This document shows, one piece after another, positions 26,501 through 34,532 of a stretch of DNA of 40,655 nt (within the stretch, counting starts at the first letter, position 1; the number at the start of each line of letters is the position of its first letter). Source of the stretch: a virus; IMG/VR virus record IMGVR_UViG_3300006071_000027, positions 1 through 40,655 of that record; one strand, given 5' to 3'. Below the pieces are notes generated by a model. That model saw only the letters and a program-made list of their open reading frames with translations. It was not told the DNA's origin and did no database searches. Both the position numbers and the translations under genes were made by a program.

Positions 26501-28381
26501 GCAGCATATCTACAGGCTAATGCTGCTACAAACTCAGCACAATATGCCTATAACAATAGTAACTCGGCTTACATACAGGCAAATGCCGCTTTTGCTCAAG
26601 CCAATCAGGCATACAATACTGCCAATACAAACTTAGCATATATTCAAGGCGTAGATAATACTCAGAACACCAACATTACTTTACTACAAGGTTATGTAAC
26701 TACTGCTAACGCCAATATTACTGCTGCTTTTGCTCAAGCAAACGCTGCGGCAGCTTCAGCACAGTCTGGATATAATCTGGCAAATACAGTATCGGCATAT
26801 GCTAATGCCGCTTATTTACAGGCTAATAATACCAATACATATGCAACTAGTGGTTACGCACAAGCTAATGCAGCAACTGCTTCTGCTCAGTCAGGATACA
26901 ACCTTGCTAATACGGTGTCTGCTTATGCTAACGCAGCATTCTTACAAGCAAACAACACAAACACTTATGCAACTAGTGCGTATGCTCAGGCTAATGCTGC
27001 CACAAACTCTGCACAATCTGGTTATAATTTAGCCAATACCGTATCAGCATACGCTAACGCAGCATTCTTACAGGCAAATAATACTAATACTTACGCCACA
27101 TCAGGATATGCTCAGGCAAATGCAGCAACTAACTCAGCACAGGCATCTTATAACTTAGCCAATACTGCCGTACTCCGTGCTGGCGATACAATGACTGGTC
27201 GTTTGAATATTGCTAATAGTAATAGTTCTACTGCCTTAACTGTTACTGGTGGTTCTACATTTAGTGGTAACACATACCACAATAGTTATGTTGTAATTGC
27301 CAATACCACATATATTGGTAATAATGCTTTCAATACCAATATTACCAACCCTGCTTTGGTAATGAAAGGTGTGGCAACAACAGGTACAGCAGGACAATAC
27401 TATACTCAAGCAGCACTCCTGAATGGAGGATCCAACACAGGTTCTGCGGACTATATTGCTTATGTCGACACCTATCCAGGACCATTAAATGACCATGGTT
27501 GGGTCGATATGGGTATCGCCGGTTCTTCTTTTGCTGACCCTAACTTTACAATCACCAAACCACAAGATGGATACATTTTCACTGGTGCTGTGGCAAGTTC
27601 AGGTGCTGGTGGTAACTTAGTATTTGCTACCGATTCCACTTCTGCTGTCGGTGATATGGTATGGGCAACTGGTGGTTTCTTGGCTGCCAATGAGGTAATG
27701 AGATTCAATAATACTGGTAAGTATTTGATTATTGAAACTGGTACTTCCTCAACCAGTAATACTTCTGGTGCTCTACAAGTTATTGGTGGTGCCGCAGTTA
27801 AAGGTAATCTCTTTGCCGATTCTATTACTACATCATCATTGGCAATCAATGGTAACACAAGTCATGTAGGTAATGTTCTAATTAATGGTGCAACGAGTTA
27901 CTTACGATTCCCTGATGGCACCATTCAAACAACTAATGCTCATTCATTTGCTTATACGGCAGCTGCATATGCTCAAGCAAATGCGGCAACCAATTCTGCT
28001 CAGGCGGCTTACACCAATAGTAACTCTGCTTACATACAGGCTAATGCGGCTTACATTCAAGCCAATGCAGCATTTGTACAGGCCAATGCAGCCAACTCAT
28101 TGGCCACATCAGCATACTTTCAGGCAAACTTAGTAGGTTCTATTGCTAATACAGCAGTACAGCGTGCCGGTGATACCATGACTGGTGCCTTAACCATCAA
28201 TAATAATTTGAATGTAACTGGTACCGTAGCAGCATGTACAGCAATTCAATTCCCTGATAGTTCGACAATCGTGGCCACAAGTAGTTCTGTTTCCTCTAAT
28301 GCAGCAAACACATTGGCAACTTCTAATGCTGTTTACATAGCCGTCTCTACCGCTTTGGCATTCAGTATTGCTTTAGGTTAA
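23558..28381 (+). CDS. Giant Ala/Gln/Asn-repeat tail fibre (1607 aa), GTG start
   Basis: Translation is read from a GTG directly after the previous stop; this keeps the conserved fibre N-terminus (LRSYTSNVPTTLADGALAYS followed by NTLFIGD, residues 9-38), which no ATG would. Residues about 70-690 are coil built of AAYLQANAATNSAQ and YNLANTVSTT units with more than 25 QANAA cores. A beta island follows (about 695-825; GGTITGSVTIS, GIVGHFVGGVPSHYQHTG), then coil to about 1205, a RAGDTMTGRLNI unit, a beta domain shared with the 10474 fibre (about 1295-1420), a FPDGTIQTTN motif, a last coil and a second AGDTMTGALTI unit. The length suggests a long flexible fibre or whisker. Confidence 0.85.
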   Translation: MSNTVIQILRSYTSNVPTTLADGALAYSFKSNTLFIGDANNEIIPIGGESYILNLIEVNAGQNVVIQDAFDQANAATHSAQFAYTNSNVAYTQANAATNSAQAGYNQANAATASAQSGYNLANTVSAYANAAFLQANNTNTYATSAYNLANTVSTTANAAYAQANAATASAQAAYTDANAAFIQANAAYQLANTDSTTANSAYLQANAATASASAAYYNSNSAYIQANAAFVQANAANQYANSAYAQANATNQYAVSGYAQANAATNSAQAAYNNANSAVSQIAANTAYQVGVNTTQNTQIIAVNTYATSGYNQANTTTANLAANIIYFQIVTNTINANVVAVNTYAASAYNQANITNTYATSGYAQANAATNSAQSVYNFANNISTEANSAYNLANTVSTTANAAYLQANAATNSAQFAYTNSNAAYLQANAGTNSAQAAYNAANTAAANTVYITGGLNTANSTLTYIQGVDNAQNVTTAQLTIYATFGYNQANAAAASAQSVYNFANNISTHANASYDLANTVSTEANSAYNLANTVSTTANAAYLQANAATASAQSVYNFANNISTEANSSYNLANTVSTTANAAYLQANAATNSAQSVYNFANNISLHANAAYDLANTVSTTANAAYNQANLTNTYATSGYAQANAATASAQSGYNLANTVSTTANAAYLQANAATNSAQAAYDNANTKFASAGGTITGSVTISKDLAVSGNVSISGNLTYYEVNSANVGNSIIYLAGNNSSNVVDIGIVGHFVGGVPSHYQHTGVVRNHNNGNWVFFSNVSTEPTSVINWTEANITYDSITTGGINSPTANINGLELFAYSTAAYNQANLTNQYATTAYAQANAATNSAQSVYNFANNISTEANSAYNLANTVSTTANAAYLQANAATNSAQSVYNFANNISTEANSAYNLANTVSTTSNAAYLQANAATNSAQSGYNLANTVSTTANAAYLQANAATNSAQSGYNLANTVSTTANAAYLQANAATNSAQYAYNNSNSAYIQANAAFAQANQAYNTANTNLAYIQGVDNTQNTNITLLQGYVTTANANITAAFAQANAAAASAQSGYNLANTVSAYANAAYLQANNTNTYATSGYAQANAATASAQSGYNLANTVSAYANAAFLQANNTNTYATSAYAQANAATNSAQSGYNLANTVSAYANAAFLQANNTNTYATSGYAQANAATNSAQASYNLANTAVLRAGDTMTGRLNIANSNSSTALTVTGGSTFSGNTYHNSYVVIANTTYIGNNAFNTNITNPALVMKGVATTGTAGQYYTQAALLNGGSNTGSADYIAYVDTYPGPLNDHGWVDMGIAGSSFADPNFTITKPQDGYIFTGAVASSGAGGNLVFATDSTSAVGDMVWATGGFLAANEVMRFNNTGKYLIIETGTSSTSNTSGALQVIGGAAVKGNLFADSITTSSLAINGNTSHVGNVLINGATSYLRFPDGTIQTTNAHSFAYTAAAYAQANAATNSAQAAYTNSNSAYIQANAAYIQANAAFVQANAANSLATSAYFQANLVGSIANTAVQRAGDTMTGALTINNNLNVTGTVAACTAIQFPDSSTIVATSSSVSSNAANTLATSNAVYIAVSTALAFSIALG
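23770..27170 (+). repeat. Degenerate coding repeats of Ala/Gln/Asn coil in two blocks
   Basis: Two blocks (about 23770-25640 and 26030-27170) are separated by a beta island. Units are multiples of seven codons; the longer unit with FANNIS occurs six times (near 24697, 25072, 25243, 25366, 26128 and 26257). Protein copies are nearly identical while the DNA differs at most wobble positions. Confidence 0.85.
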
Positions 28382-28384
28382 TAA

Positions 28385-28392
28385 CATAAATA
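28385..28392 (+). promoter_or_regulatory. Late-promoter-like octamer CATAAATA
   Basis: It lies in the 35-bp gap after the giant fibre. T4 spacing gives +1 near 28398 and a leader of about 19 bases to the ATG at 28417. This is the most promoter-like spacing of the octamers in the window. Confidence 0.5.
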
Positions 28393-28416
28393 TAACATTA
28401 TATGAGATAATAAAAA

Positions 28417-28755
28417 ATGTCCAACAACTTCCGTAACAGTCTAAAACCTAGTATTGGTACCGCCAATACGACAGTCTACCAAACACCTTTGGCTACACAG
28501 TCAACGGTGATTGGACTTTCTATTGCCAATAGAACTACATCAAATACTATTCAAGTTTCTGCTTACGTTTTAGATTCTGCCAACTCATATACTCCAACAT
28601 ATATTGTAACAAATGCTACAGTACCTATTGGTGGTACTATTGTTGTAATTGGTGGTGATCAAAAGATGGTTCTTAAAGCAAGTGATTCAATTCAGGTATC
28701 TTCATCTGTTGCTGGTTCAGCAGATGCAATACTCAGCGTTCTGGAAATCTCATGA
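28417..28755 (+). CDS. Small virion protein ahead of the fibre array, unknown role
   Basis: The 112-residue protein is beta-rich: SIGTANTTVYQTPLATQSTV, then VIGLSIANRTTSNTIQVSAY and GGDQKMVLKASDSIQVSSS. The pattern (two strands, a turn, DQKMVLKASDSIQV) resembles small phage structural proteins of Ig-like or jelly-roll type that decorate capsid or tail. It has no Cys and no signal peptide. There is no good Shine-Dalgarno sequence (GAGAT only). Its stop overlaps the next fibre start (ATGA at 28752-28755), so it heads the fibre array operon. Function is unassigned. Confidence 0.65.
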   Translation: MSNNFRNSLKPSIGTANTTVYQTPLATQSTVIGLSIANRTTSNTIQVSAYVLDSANSYTPTYIVTNATVPIGGTIVVIGGDQKMVLKASDSIQVSSSVAGSADAILSVLEIS

Positions 28756-30599
28756 GCTTCTTAGGCGCAAGACCAGACTCCTTCCAATATGGTTCTACAG
28801 CTTATGACCATTTTAATGGTGATGGTGTTACAACCACATTTACACTATCACGCCAAGTATCCGCTAATGCTGATATTCAAGTAGTTGTTAATAACGTTAT
28901 TCAGGATCCAGGTGTTGCTTATTATGTAAGTAATCTAAACACACTTACATTTACTGGTGCTCCAACTTCAGGTACAAATAACATTTATGTTGTATATCGT
29001 CAGATGGTTCAATCTGGTATTGCTCCTGGTGCCAACACAGTTACAATGTCTGCCATTGCGGCAAATACAATTCAACCATGGCAATTATCAAATAGTTTAT
29101 TGAATCCATTGGTAAGTACATTTACCGGTGATGGTTCAACAGTTACTTTTACATTAACACAAGCAGCAGTATCTTCTAATTCTTGTTATGTAACGGTTAA
29201 CGGAATTACACAAGGTTCTCCAGCAAATTATTCAACAAATGGAGCAACACTTACATTCACATCAGCACCAGCAGCCAATTCAACTATTCGTGTGGTTCAA
29301 AACTCTGTTGTTGGTACAAGTATAGTACCAGTAGATGGTTCGGTAACCAACTCTAAGTTAGCCAGTAATTTAACATTGACTGGTAGTACAATTCTTCCTA
29401 TTATTTCAGGCAATACTTCTATTACAGGTAGTATTAAAGCTAATAACGGATTATATTCTTCAAATAATTTCACAGGTACCTACACAGATGGTATTGTGAT
29501 GGACTATGTGACGGGTAATGGAAGAATAAGTGTTGGTGGCGGAGACGGACTTACATTCTATAATGGTGGGCCAGCAACAACAGCTTTGATGACTTTAACT
29601 TCCGGTGGTAGTTTAGGTATTGGTACTACATCACCAAGAGGTAAATTACACGTCAACGCCACAACAAATCAAAATCTTGTTTTTGGTGGTCCTGTTAATT
29701 TTGCCAATGGTGTTTCTATTGCTTCAACTAATGATGCATATTCTCAAAACTATCCAATGGAATTTAGAGGAGGTAGTTTATTATTCACGTCAAATAACTC
29801 CGATTCTAGTGGTGGTAATATAGTTTTTAATGCCGGTGGTGAAGGCGAGAAGATGCGATTAGATTCTTCTGGTAATTTAGGACTTGGAGGCGCACCATTA
29901 AGTTGGCAATCAGGATATTCCGTATTTCAATTGGGTACTACATCATCTTTTTCGGTCAATACTGGCGGATTGTATACATTTATTGGAAATAATTTTTATA
30001 TTAATTCTTCTGGTGGTATAAATTATGCAGCAACCGGACCTGGCGCATATTATTCTATAAACAGAAATGCTGGAATACACCAATGGTCAACCGTTCTTCC
30101 TGGAACACAAGGTACAAGTGCAACAGCAAACGCATCTCAGATTATGACTTTGACTGCTGGTGGAGTATTGCAATTATCTTCTACAACAGGTGGGATTCAA
30201 TTTAATAATAGTTCAGCTTTAAATAATTCGGTACTGAACGATTATGAAACAGGTACATGGACACCAACTTGGAGTTCAACTGGCGGAGGCGTTTCCGGTT
30301 TAACTCAAACAGCAACATATACAAAAATAGGAAGAATTGTAACAGTAAATATTTCCGTTTCTGGAACTGCTGCAAGTGGAACTGCAAATCCTACAATTAA
30401 TAATTTACCATTTACTTGTGCTTCGGTTGGTTCATCCAGTGGTATTGCTAGAGAGTGGAATCAAACTGGATATTTTTGGGGTCTTAATGTAACGGGAGGA
30501 GGAACATCAGTAGGATTATGGAGATATGATAACGCCAACACCCTTCCTGTAGGTTCTTTTGGATTTTATATGACTTATACATATCAAGCATCTTTCTAA
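28752..30599 (+). CDS. Tail fibre 1 of the array (paired beta domains, TWTP-type tip)
   Basis: The 615-residue protein opens with two similar beta domains (about residues 16-90, HFNGDGVTTTFTLS; and 118-190, TFTGDGSTVTFTLT), each a fibre N-terminal module. A link GSVTNSKLASNLTLTG leads into the shared block NNGLYSS...GIVMDY...GLTFYNGG (about 235-280), nearly the same as in the fibre at 37609. GIGTTSPRGKLHV and EKMRLDSSGNLGLG repeats follow. The tip (about 495-615) begins YETGTWTPTWSSTGGG and contains TYTKIGRIVTVNI and NLPFTC, a module common at fibre ends. The start overlaps the upstream stop. Probably a receptor-binding fibre; trimer formation inferred. Confidence 0.8.
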   Translation: MSFLGARPDSFQYGSTAYDHFNGDGVTTTFTLSRQVSANADIQVVVNNVIQDPGVAYYVSNLNTLTFTGAPTSGTNNIYVVYRQMVQSGIAPGANTVTMSAIAANTIQPWQLSNSLLNPLVSTFTGDGSTVTFTLTQAAVSSNSCYVTVNGITQGSPANYSTNGATLTFTSAPAANSTIRVVQNSVVGTSIVPVDGSVTNSKLASNLTLTGSTILPIISGNTSITGSIKANNGLYSSNNFTGTYTDGIVMDYVTGNGRISVGGGDGLTFYNGGPATTALMTLTSGGSLGIGTTSPRGKLHVNATTNQNLVFGGPVNFANGVSIASTNDAYSQNYPMEFRGGSLLFTSNNSDSSGGNIVFNAGGEGEKMRLDSSGNLGLGGAPLSWQSGYSVFQLGTTSSFSVNTGGLYTFIGNNFYINSSGGINYAATGPGAYYSINRNAGIHQWSTVLPGTQGTSATANASQIMTLTAGGVLQLSSTTGGIQFNNSSALNNSVLNDYETGTWTPTWSSTGGGVSGLTQTATYTKIGRIVTVNISVSGTAASGTANPTINNLPFTCASVGSSSGIAREWNQTGYFWGLNVTGGGTSVGLWRYDNANTLPVGSFGFYMTYTYQASF

Positions 30600-30603
30600 T
30601 ATA

Positions 30604-30623
30604 CCTAGTATGGATGTACTAGG
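30604..30623 (+). promoter_or_regulatory. Perfect 7-bp inverted repeat between fibre 1 and its partner gene
   Basis: CCTAGTA (30604-30610), six-base loop TGGATG, TACTAGG (30617-30623). It lies five bases after the fibre stop and about 12 bases before the AAGGAG ribosome site. No T-run follows, so it is not a typical terminator; an RNA processing or stability element is possible. Confidence 0.6.
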
Positions 30624-30647
30624 CGGACAACAAAAAGGAGATTTAAA

Positions 30648-30905
30648 ATGGCATTAGAAAAAGTAGTAGTAAACGATAAAATAGAAATTTCAGAAAATGG
30701 TGTAGTACATGTAAGAGAATGTACCCGTATTTTGGAAGATGGTAAAGAATTATCTTCATCATACCACAGGTTCACTATTGCACCAGGTGAAGATTACTCT
30801 ACACAAGATGACCGAGTAAAAGCAGTATGCGCTGCTGTACATACACCAGAGACTATTGCTGATTATCAAGCTGCTCTAGCGAATTCAGTATCAAAATTAG
30901 GATAA
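30648..30905 (+). CDS. Small fibre-partner protein
   Basis: The 85-residue charged protein (EKVVVNDKIEISENGVVHVR, then CTRILEDGKELSSSYHRFTI and PGEDYSTQDDRVKAVCAAVH) is of a kind often found beside fibre genes in T4-like environmental phages. It has a beta N-terminal half and a helical C-terminal half (VKAVCAAVHTPETIADYQAA). Two Cys are present. It has the strongest ribosome site in the array (AAAAAGGAG, in the context GGAGATTTAAAATG repeated at 35247). It sits between fibre 1 and fibre 2 with four bases to the latter. A fibre-assembly chaperone or adaptor role is inferred from position only. Confidence 0.65.
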   Translation: MALEKVVVNDKIEISENGVVHVRECTRILEDGKELSSSYHRFTIAPGEDYSTQDDRVKAVCAAVHTPETIADYQAALANSVSKLG

Positions 30906-30909
30906 TTAA

Positions 30910-32394
30910 ATGTCTTTACAACAGATTGTCGCCACCGATATTTCTTCTTCTGCGGCTATTGGGCCTACTCAGTTAAGTACTGGTGCGCCAACTTGGTTAA
31001 CTAATGGTAATATAAATTTATCTGGTAATACAATAAATTCAACAAGCAATCTTACATTACAAACTGCTAATACAAACAGGATATCCATTACTTCTAATGG
31101 TAATGTGGGTATTGGTACTACCAGTCCAAATCATCCTTTGGATATTTTAAGTTATTCTGTGGATGCAGTAGGACTTACAGTAAGAAATAGAACTGGAAAC
31201 GATTACGCTAATTTTTCTTTTACCACTAATGATGGTGGAACTATACAAACTGGTTTTGTTAATGCTCTCACAGGAGCAAATGGTGCAAGTTTAATTTTTA
31301 ACAAAAAACCGGATGGTAGTGCTGCGGTAGAAGCAATGCGAATTACTTCCACAGGATATGTGGGTATTAACACAACAGGTCCAGCAACATTATTAACAAT
31401 AAACGGTGCCGGTACAGCATCAAGTAATAATTGGATGTGGATGGGAGCCAATTCATTAAATCCTCCTGCTGCAGCAACTTATGGTTTGTTAATAGGTGGA
31501 AATTTATCTCAATCAAATAGTGAAACAAATATTGTTTGGGGACAAGGCGTAAGTTCAAATCAGTATCTTGGTTTTGGAAAATGGACCGGCTCTGCTTACA
31601 CAGAACAAATGCGTATGTATAGTAATGGTACATTATCTATTGGTACAAACCTTAATAATGGTCACAAATTTAACGTGTATGATGGATCTTCTTATTTTTG
31701 GGTAAGTGACGGCACTTATGGTACGGCTGGATTTGGCCCAAGACCTGCAAATGATAGTATTTGTAGTGTTATTTTTTATTACAATGCAAATCCTGATAGT
31801 TGGAAAATTGATGCCACAACAGGAGCTTTTAACATACACCAAACTATTGTAGGTAGTGGTGATGTAACTCCATTTTCACTTAATTCAGCTGGATCCCTTG
31901 CTCTTTCTGGATCCAGCACAAATAGTACATATCTTTCTTTAGCTACCAGTGCTACCGGAGGACGGAGTTGGTCCATTTATTCTTCTGGAGGTGGACCAGT
32001 AACAGCTGGATATTTTGGAATTTACGATAATAATGCCGGAGCAAATAGACTTTACATTGATACTGGTGGTACCGTATATGCACCAACAGCTCTTTCTACT
32101 GGTGGAAACTTTTTTGTTGGTGGGGTTGCTTCTGGTGCAGGTACATGGTTGTGTACTTTTACTTCTAATATTGATGTTAATGCAAATAGATCACCAGGTG
32201 TTTGGGGTTCTTATGCTTCTAGTGCTACCAACGCTCCCGACAATGCAGGTATTCTTTGGAATGGTATGAGTGGCGGACAAGGTACAGGTGTAGGAGATGG
32301 TGGTCAACTTTTCCAAGACTATAGTGATAATAAATTTTGGACTCGTAAACGCTGGGGCGGTGGTTTTGGCGCTTGGACATATATTGGAGGTTAA
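30910..32394 (+). CDS. Tail fibre 2 of the array (knob-like tip)
   Basis: The 494-residue fibre starts with MSLQQIVATDISSSAAIGP and a LSTGAPTW element, the short form of the N-terminal block of fibres 3 and 4. It continues with NVGIGTTSPNHPLDILS, VEAMRITSTGYVGINTTGP and EQMRMYSNGTLSIGT units, a repeat type widespread in environmental phage fibres. The C-terminal 90 residues (about 405-494) end with a Trp-rich segment (GQLFQDYSDNKFWTRKRWGG, then FGAWTYIGG) resembling the pyocin-knob class of tips that bind surface sugars. AGGA lies before the start. It overlaps the next gene by one base. Receptor-binding role is inferred. Confidence 0.8.
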   Translation: MSLQQIVATDISSSAAIGPTQLSTGAPTWLTNGNINLSGNTINSTSNLTLQTANTNRISITSNGNVGIGTTSPNHPLDILSYSVDAVGLTVRNRTGNDYANFSFTTNDGGTIQTGFVNALTGANGASLIFNKKPDGSAAVEAMRITSTGYVGINTTGPATLLTINGAGTASSNNWMWMGANSLNPPAAATYGLLIGGNLSQSNSETNIVWGQGVSSNQYLGFGKWTGSAYTEQMRMYSNGTLSIGTNLNNGHKFNVYDGSSYFWVSDGTYGTAGFGPRPANDSICSVIFYYNANPDSWKIDATTGAFNIHQTIVGSGDVTPFSLNSAGSLALSGSSTNSTYLSLATSATGGRSWSIYSSGGGPVTAGYFGIYDNNAGANRLYIDTGGTVYAPTALSTGGNFFVGGVASGAGTWLCTFTSNIDVNANRSPGVWGSYASSATNAPDNAGILWNGMSGGQGTGVGDGGQLFQDYSDNKFWTRKRWGGGFGAWTYIGG

Positions 32395-32726
32395 TGATGA
32401 AATGTGTATTTAATCCAGACGGAACGATGTTTCTTATTGGTCCAGACGACCATAGAGATTATGAAGGTAAAACATCATATGTTGTACCGGACGAACTTGT
32501 AATTCATAAACAAGATACCGATCCTGTTACAAAAGAAGTAGGTATTCGTGAATTGACTCATGATGAATTTCAACAAGCTTTATCTGACCACATGGCAATT
32601 TACAGTAATGCTCGCAAAGCGGCTTACCCATCTATTGTTGACCAATTGGATACTTTATATCATGGTGGTTATGATGCATGGAAAGCACAAATACAAGCAA
32701 TCAAAAATCAATATCCTAAACCTTAA
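32394..32726 (+). CDS. Fibre-partner protein, XkdW / tail-assembly-chaperone-like
   Basis: The product is about 110 residues. The start is placed at the ATG overlapping the fibre 2 stop (TAATG); an in-frame ATG at 32397 has better spacing from GGAGG (32386-32390) and is equally possible. A start at 32373 is open but lies inside the fibre gene. The C-terminus carries a pattern common to XkdW-like and tail-fibre-assembly proteins: ARKAAYPSIVDQLDTLYHGG, then YDAWKAQIQAIKNQYPKP. The first half (FNPDGTMFLIGPDDHRDYEG) is beta-like. Likely a small chaperone for an adjacent fibre; the function is inferred from family and context. Confidence 0.7.
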   Translation: MMKCVFNPDGTMFLIGPDDHRDYEGKTSYVVPDELVIHKQDTDPVTKEVGIRELTHDEFQQALSDHMAIYSNARKAAYPSIVDQLDTLYHGGYDAWKAQIQAIKNQYPKP

Positions 32727-32732
32727 TAAATA
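32725..32732 (+). promoter_or_regulatory. Late-promoter-like octamer AATAAATA before fibre 3
   Basis: It overlaps the stop of the upstream gene and ends four bases before the ATG at 32737. No Shine-Dalgarno sequence is present. The distance to the ATG is the same as at 5010 and 37597. Confidence 0.35.
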
Positions 32733-32736
32733 AGAC

Positions 32737-34242
32737 ATGGCACTTACACAGATAACCACAGACGTTGTAACAGGTAACGTACTTGCTTCGGCAACCAATT
32801 CTTATTTTGCTAATACGCAGAATGGCGGAGTCATTCCTGGTAACTTTATTACTCCATATACATTACCAGCAAATGCTCATGCCAATAATAGTATTACTTT
32901 TTCACAACTAAGTGTTGGTGCTCCATATTGGAATTCTTCTAACGTTGGTATTGGAACTACATCACCCTTGTTTGTATTGGATGTTCAGGGTCCAACAGGC
33001 ACTAATATACCATTCAGCGTTAAAAATACTACAGCAGCAAACACTACACCTTTCTCAAATTTAGTAGGTAGATTTGCAGCAAATACATCTGGTGCCGATG
33101 CAACCATCAATTTAACTGATGCTGTTACATATAATGCCTTTATTGGTATGGGAAGTGGCCATTTATATTTTGGTACCAATGGTTTTGTTGAGCGCATGCG
33201 TATTGCTAATACAGGTAACGTAGGTATTGGAATAACCAATCCAATTTATTCTTTACATGTAAAAAATCCAAATGATTATCGTGCGGCTTTATTTCAAACA
33301 GGAAGTACATATGGTCCTTCAATTCAAATTCAAGGTAGTAAAATTTATGAATTAAGAAGTACGGATACTGGAGCAGGTGAAGGTGCAGGATTATTTTTTA
33401 TTTACGACAAAGATAATAATACATCTCGATTAACCGTCAATTCATCAGGTCAAATAGGTATCAATACAAATTCACCTTCACAAACACTTACTGTTAATGG
33501 TAATATTAGTGCTACAACTTATTATGGAAATTTAGGTTCAAACGTATATACAACATATGCAAATACTAATGTATCAAGTGCTGCAACTTTAGTTACACTC
33601 ACGTCAGGCACATCTTGGACAGTACCATCAAATGTTTATCATATTGATGTTTTAATTATTGGCGGTGGTGGTGGCGGTGGTGCAAATTTAGCTGGTGGTG
33701 GCGGTGGAGGCCAAGTAGTTTTTGTTTCAAAAATGGCCGTCACACCAGGAGCAGGAATTTCATATAGTATTGGTGCTGGTGGTGGAGGAGGCACAAATAG
33801 TACTAGTAATGCTGGCGGTGGCGGCGGTTCTACAACATTTAATGGTATTACCGCTGTGGGTGGAGGTGGCGGTGGTGGTGGAGATAATGGCGGCGGAGGT
33901 ACCGGAGGAAATGGTTCTAACAACGGATCACAAGGTGAAAAAATTAATGCTTCTGGTGGAGGCATTATTAGTGATATAACCGGAGTAGGTGTAACATATG
34001 CATCTGGCGGAGGCGGTGGCGGAGCATACTCAAATGTTAATTCTAGTTATTATCCACCAGGAACCGGAGGACCAGGAGCCGGAAACGGCGGATGGGGAAC
34101 CAATACCCTAGGTTGGGGTCCAGGTGCTGGTGGAAATGCCACATGGTATGGTTGTGGTGGAGGCGGCGGTGGATTAGAACTTGATGCTGGTGGTTCAGGA
34201 TATCAAGGCGCAGTTATTATCAGATATGTAGCAGGAATATAA
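32737..34242 (+). CDS. Tail fibre 3 of the array (polyglycine tip)
   Basis: The 501-residue fibre has an N-terminal region (1-65) ending in LSVGAPYWNSSN, a VGIGTTSPLFVLDVQGPTG block also found in fibre 4, and VERMRIANTGNVGIGITNP repeats. From about residue 289 it changes to SGTSWTVPSNVYHIDVLIIG followed by about 200 Gly-rich residues in runs of three to eight Gly separated by strands (SYSIGAG, STTFNGITAVG). It ends with GYQGAVIIRYVAGI. Such Gly-rich domains form polyglycine-II bundles in the adhesins of T2/S16-like phages and occur in the 'glycine-rich domain' family. It is likely to bind the host directly. Two small genes and then a 2OG oxygenase follow. Confidence 0.82.
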   Translation: MALTQITTDVVTGNVLASATNSYFANTQNGGVIPGNFITPYTLPANAHANNSITFSQLSVGAPYWNSSNVGIGTTSPLFVLDVQGPTGTNIPFSVKNTTAANTTPFSNLVGRFAANTSGADATINLTDAVTYNAFIGMGSGHLYFGTNGFVERMRIANTGNVGIGITNPIYSLHVKNPNDYRAALFQTGSTYGPSIQIQGSKIYELRSTDTGAGEGAGLFFIYDKDNNTSRLTVNSSGQIGINTNSPSQTLTVNGNISATTYYGNLGSNVYTTYANTNVSSAATLVTLTSGTSWTVPSNVYHIDVLIIGGGGGGGANLAGGGGGGQVVFVSKMAVTPGAGISYSIGAGGGGGTNSTSNAGGGGGSTTFNGITAVGGGGGGGGDNGGGGTGGNGSNNGSQGEKINASGGGIISDITGVGVTYASGGGGGGAYSNVNSSYYPPGTGGPGAGNGGWGTNTLGWGPGAGGNATWYGCGGGGGGLELDAGGSGYQGAVIIRYVAGI

Positions 34243-34244
34243 AA

Positions 34245-34532
34245 ATGTACTTTTGGTCTCAAATAGATTCTTCAAATACTGTAATTAATGTTGTTGTTAA
34301 TGACGTTAAACCTGAAGGTAATTTTATACAAACCTTTCAAGATGGAACACGTGGCCACTATGGTAGTGTAGGACACACATGGGATGGTACTAATTTTATA
34401 CCACCATGTCCACATAGAGGATGGTTATTAAATGGAATAAATTGGGAGCCTCCAATTCCATATCCAGGACATGATATGACCAGAGGTAGATATGTTCGTA
34501 GATGGAATGATGAAACATTAAATTGGGATTGA
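34245..34532 (+). CDS. Small Trp/Pro-rich fibre-associated protein
   Basis: The 95-residue protein begins MYFWSQIDSSNTVINVVVND and ends with a proline- and Trp-rich run (TNFIPPCPHRGWLLNGINWE, then PPIPYPG and RRWNDETLNWD). This layout (viral SQID..VINVVV start, FIPPxP.xSW-like middle, W.APxPYP.. ending in ETxxW) is known to me from small proteins of T4-like environmental phages located near fibre genes; their role is unknown. The ATG follows the polyglycine fibre stop by two bases and has AGGA upstream. One Cys. A capping or assembly partner for fibre 3 is a reasonable guess. Confidence 0.65.
   Translation: MYFWSQIDSSNTVINVVVNDVKPEGNFIQTFQDGTRGHYGSVGHTWDGTNFIPPCPHRGWLLNGINWEPPIPYPGHDMTRGRYVRRWNDETLNWD

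Noticed and set aside
24177-27032. Several + strand open frames rich in Leu, Gln, His and Met within the giant fibre
   Set aside because: They are frame-shifted readings of the GCN-AAT/CAA repeats; no ribosome sites and low-complexity products.
23770-27170. Regular repeats considered as a CRISPR array
   Set aside because: No separate spacers, the repeats are translated in frame and conserved in protein rather than in DNA.
27472-27858. 128-codon minus-strand open frame inside the giant fibre
   Set aside because: Antisense to a well-supported gene, no start signal and a composition expected from reverse reading of Asn/Thr/Gly-rich coding sequence.
32373-32393. Longer start for the XkdW-like gene
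   Set aside because: It lies inside fibre 2 without a ribosome site; GGAGG fits the starts at 32394 or 32397.
33639-33965. Proline-rich open frame on the minus strand opposite fibre 3
   Set aside because: It is only the complement of the Gly codon runs (GGT/GGC read as ACC/GCC and CCN); no ribosome site, and the + strand gene is clear.
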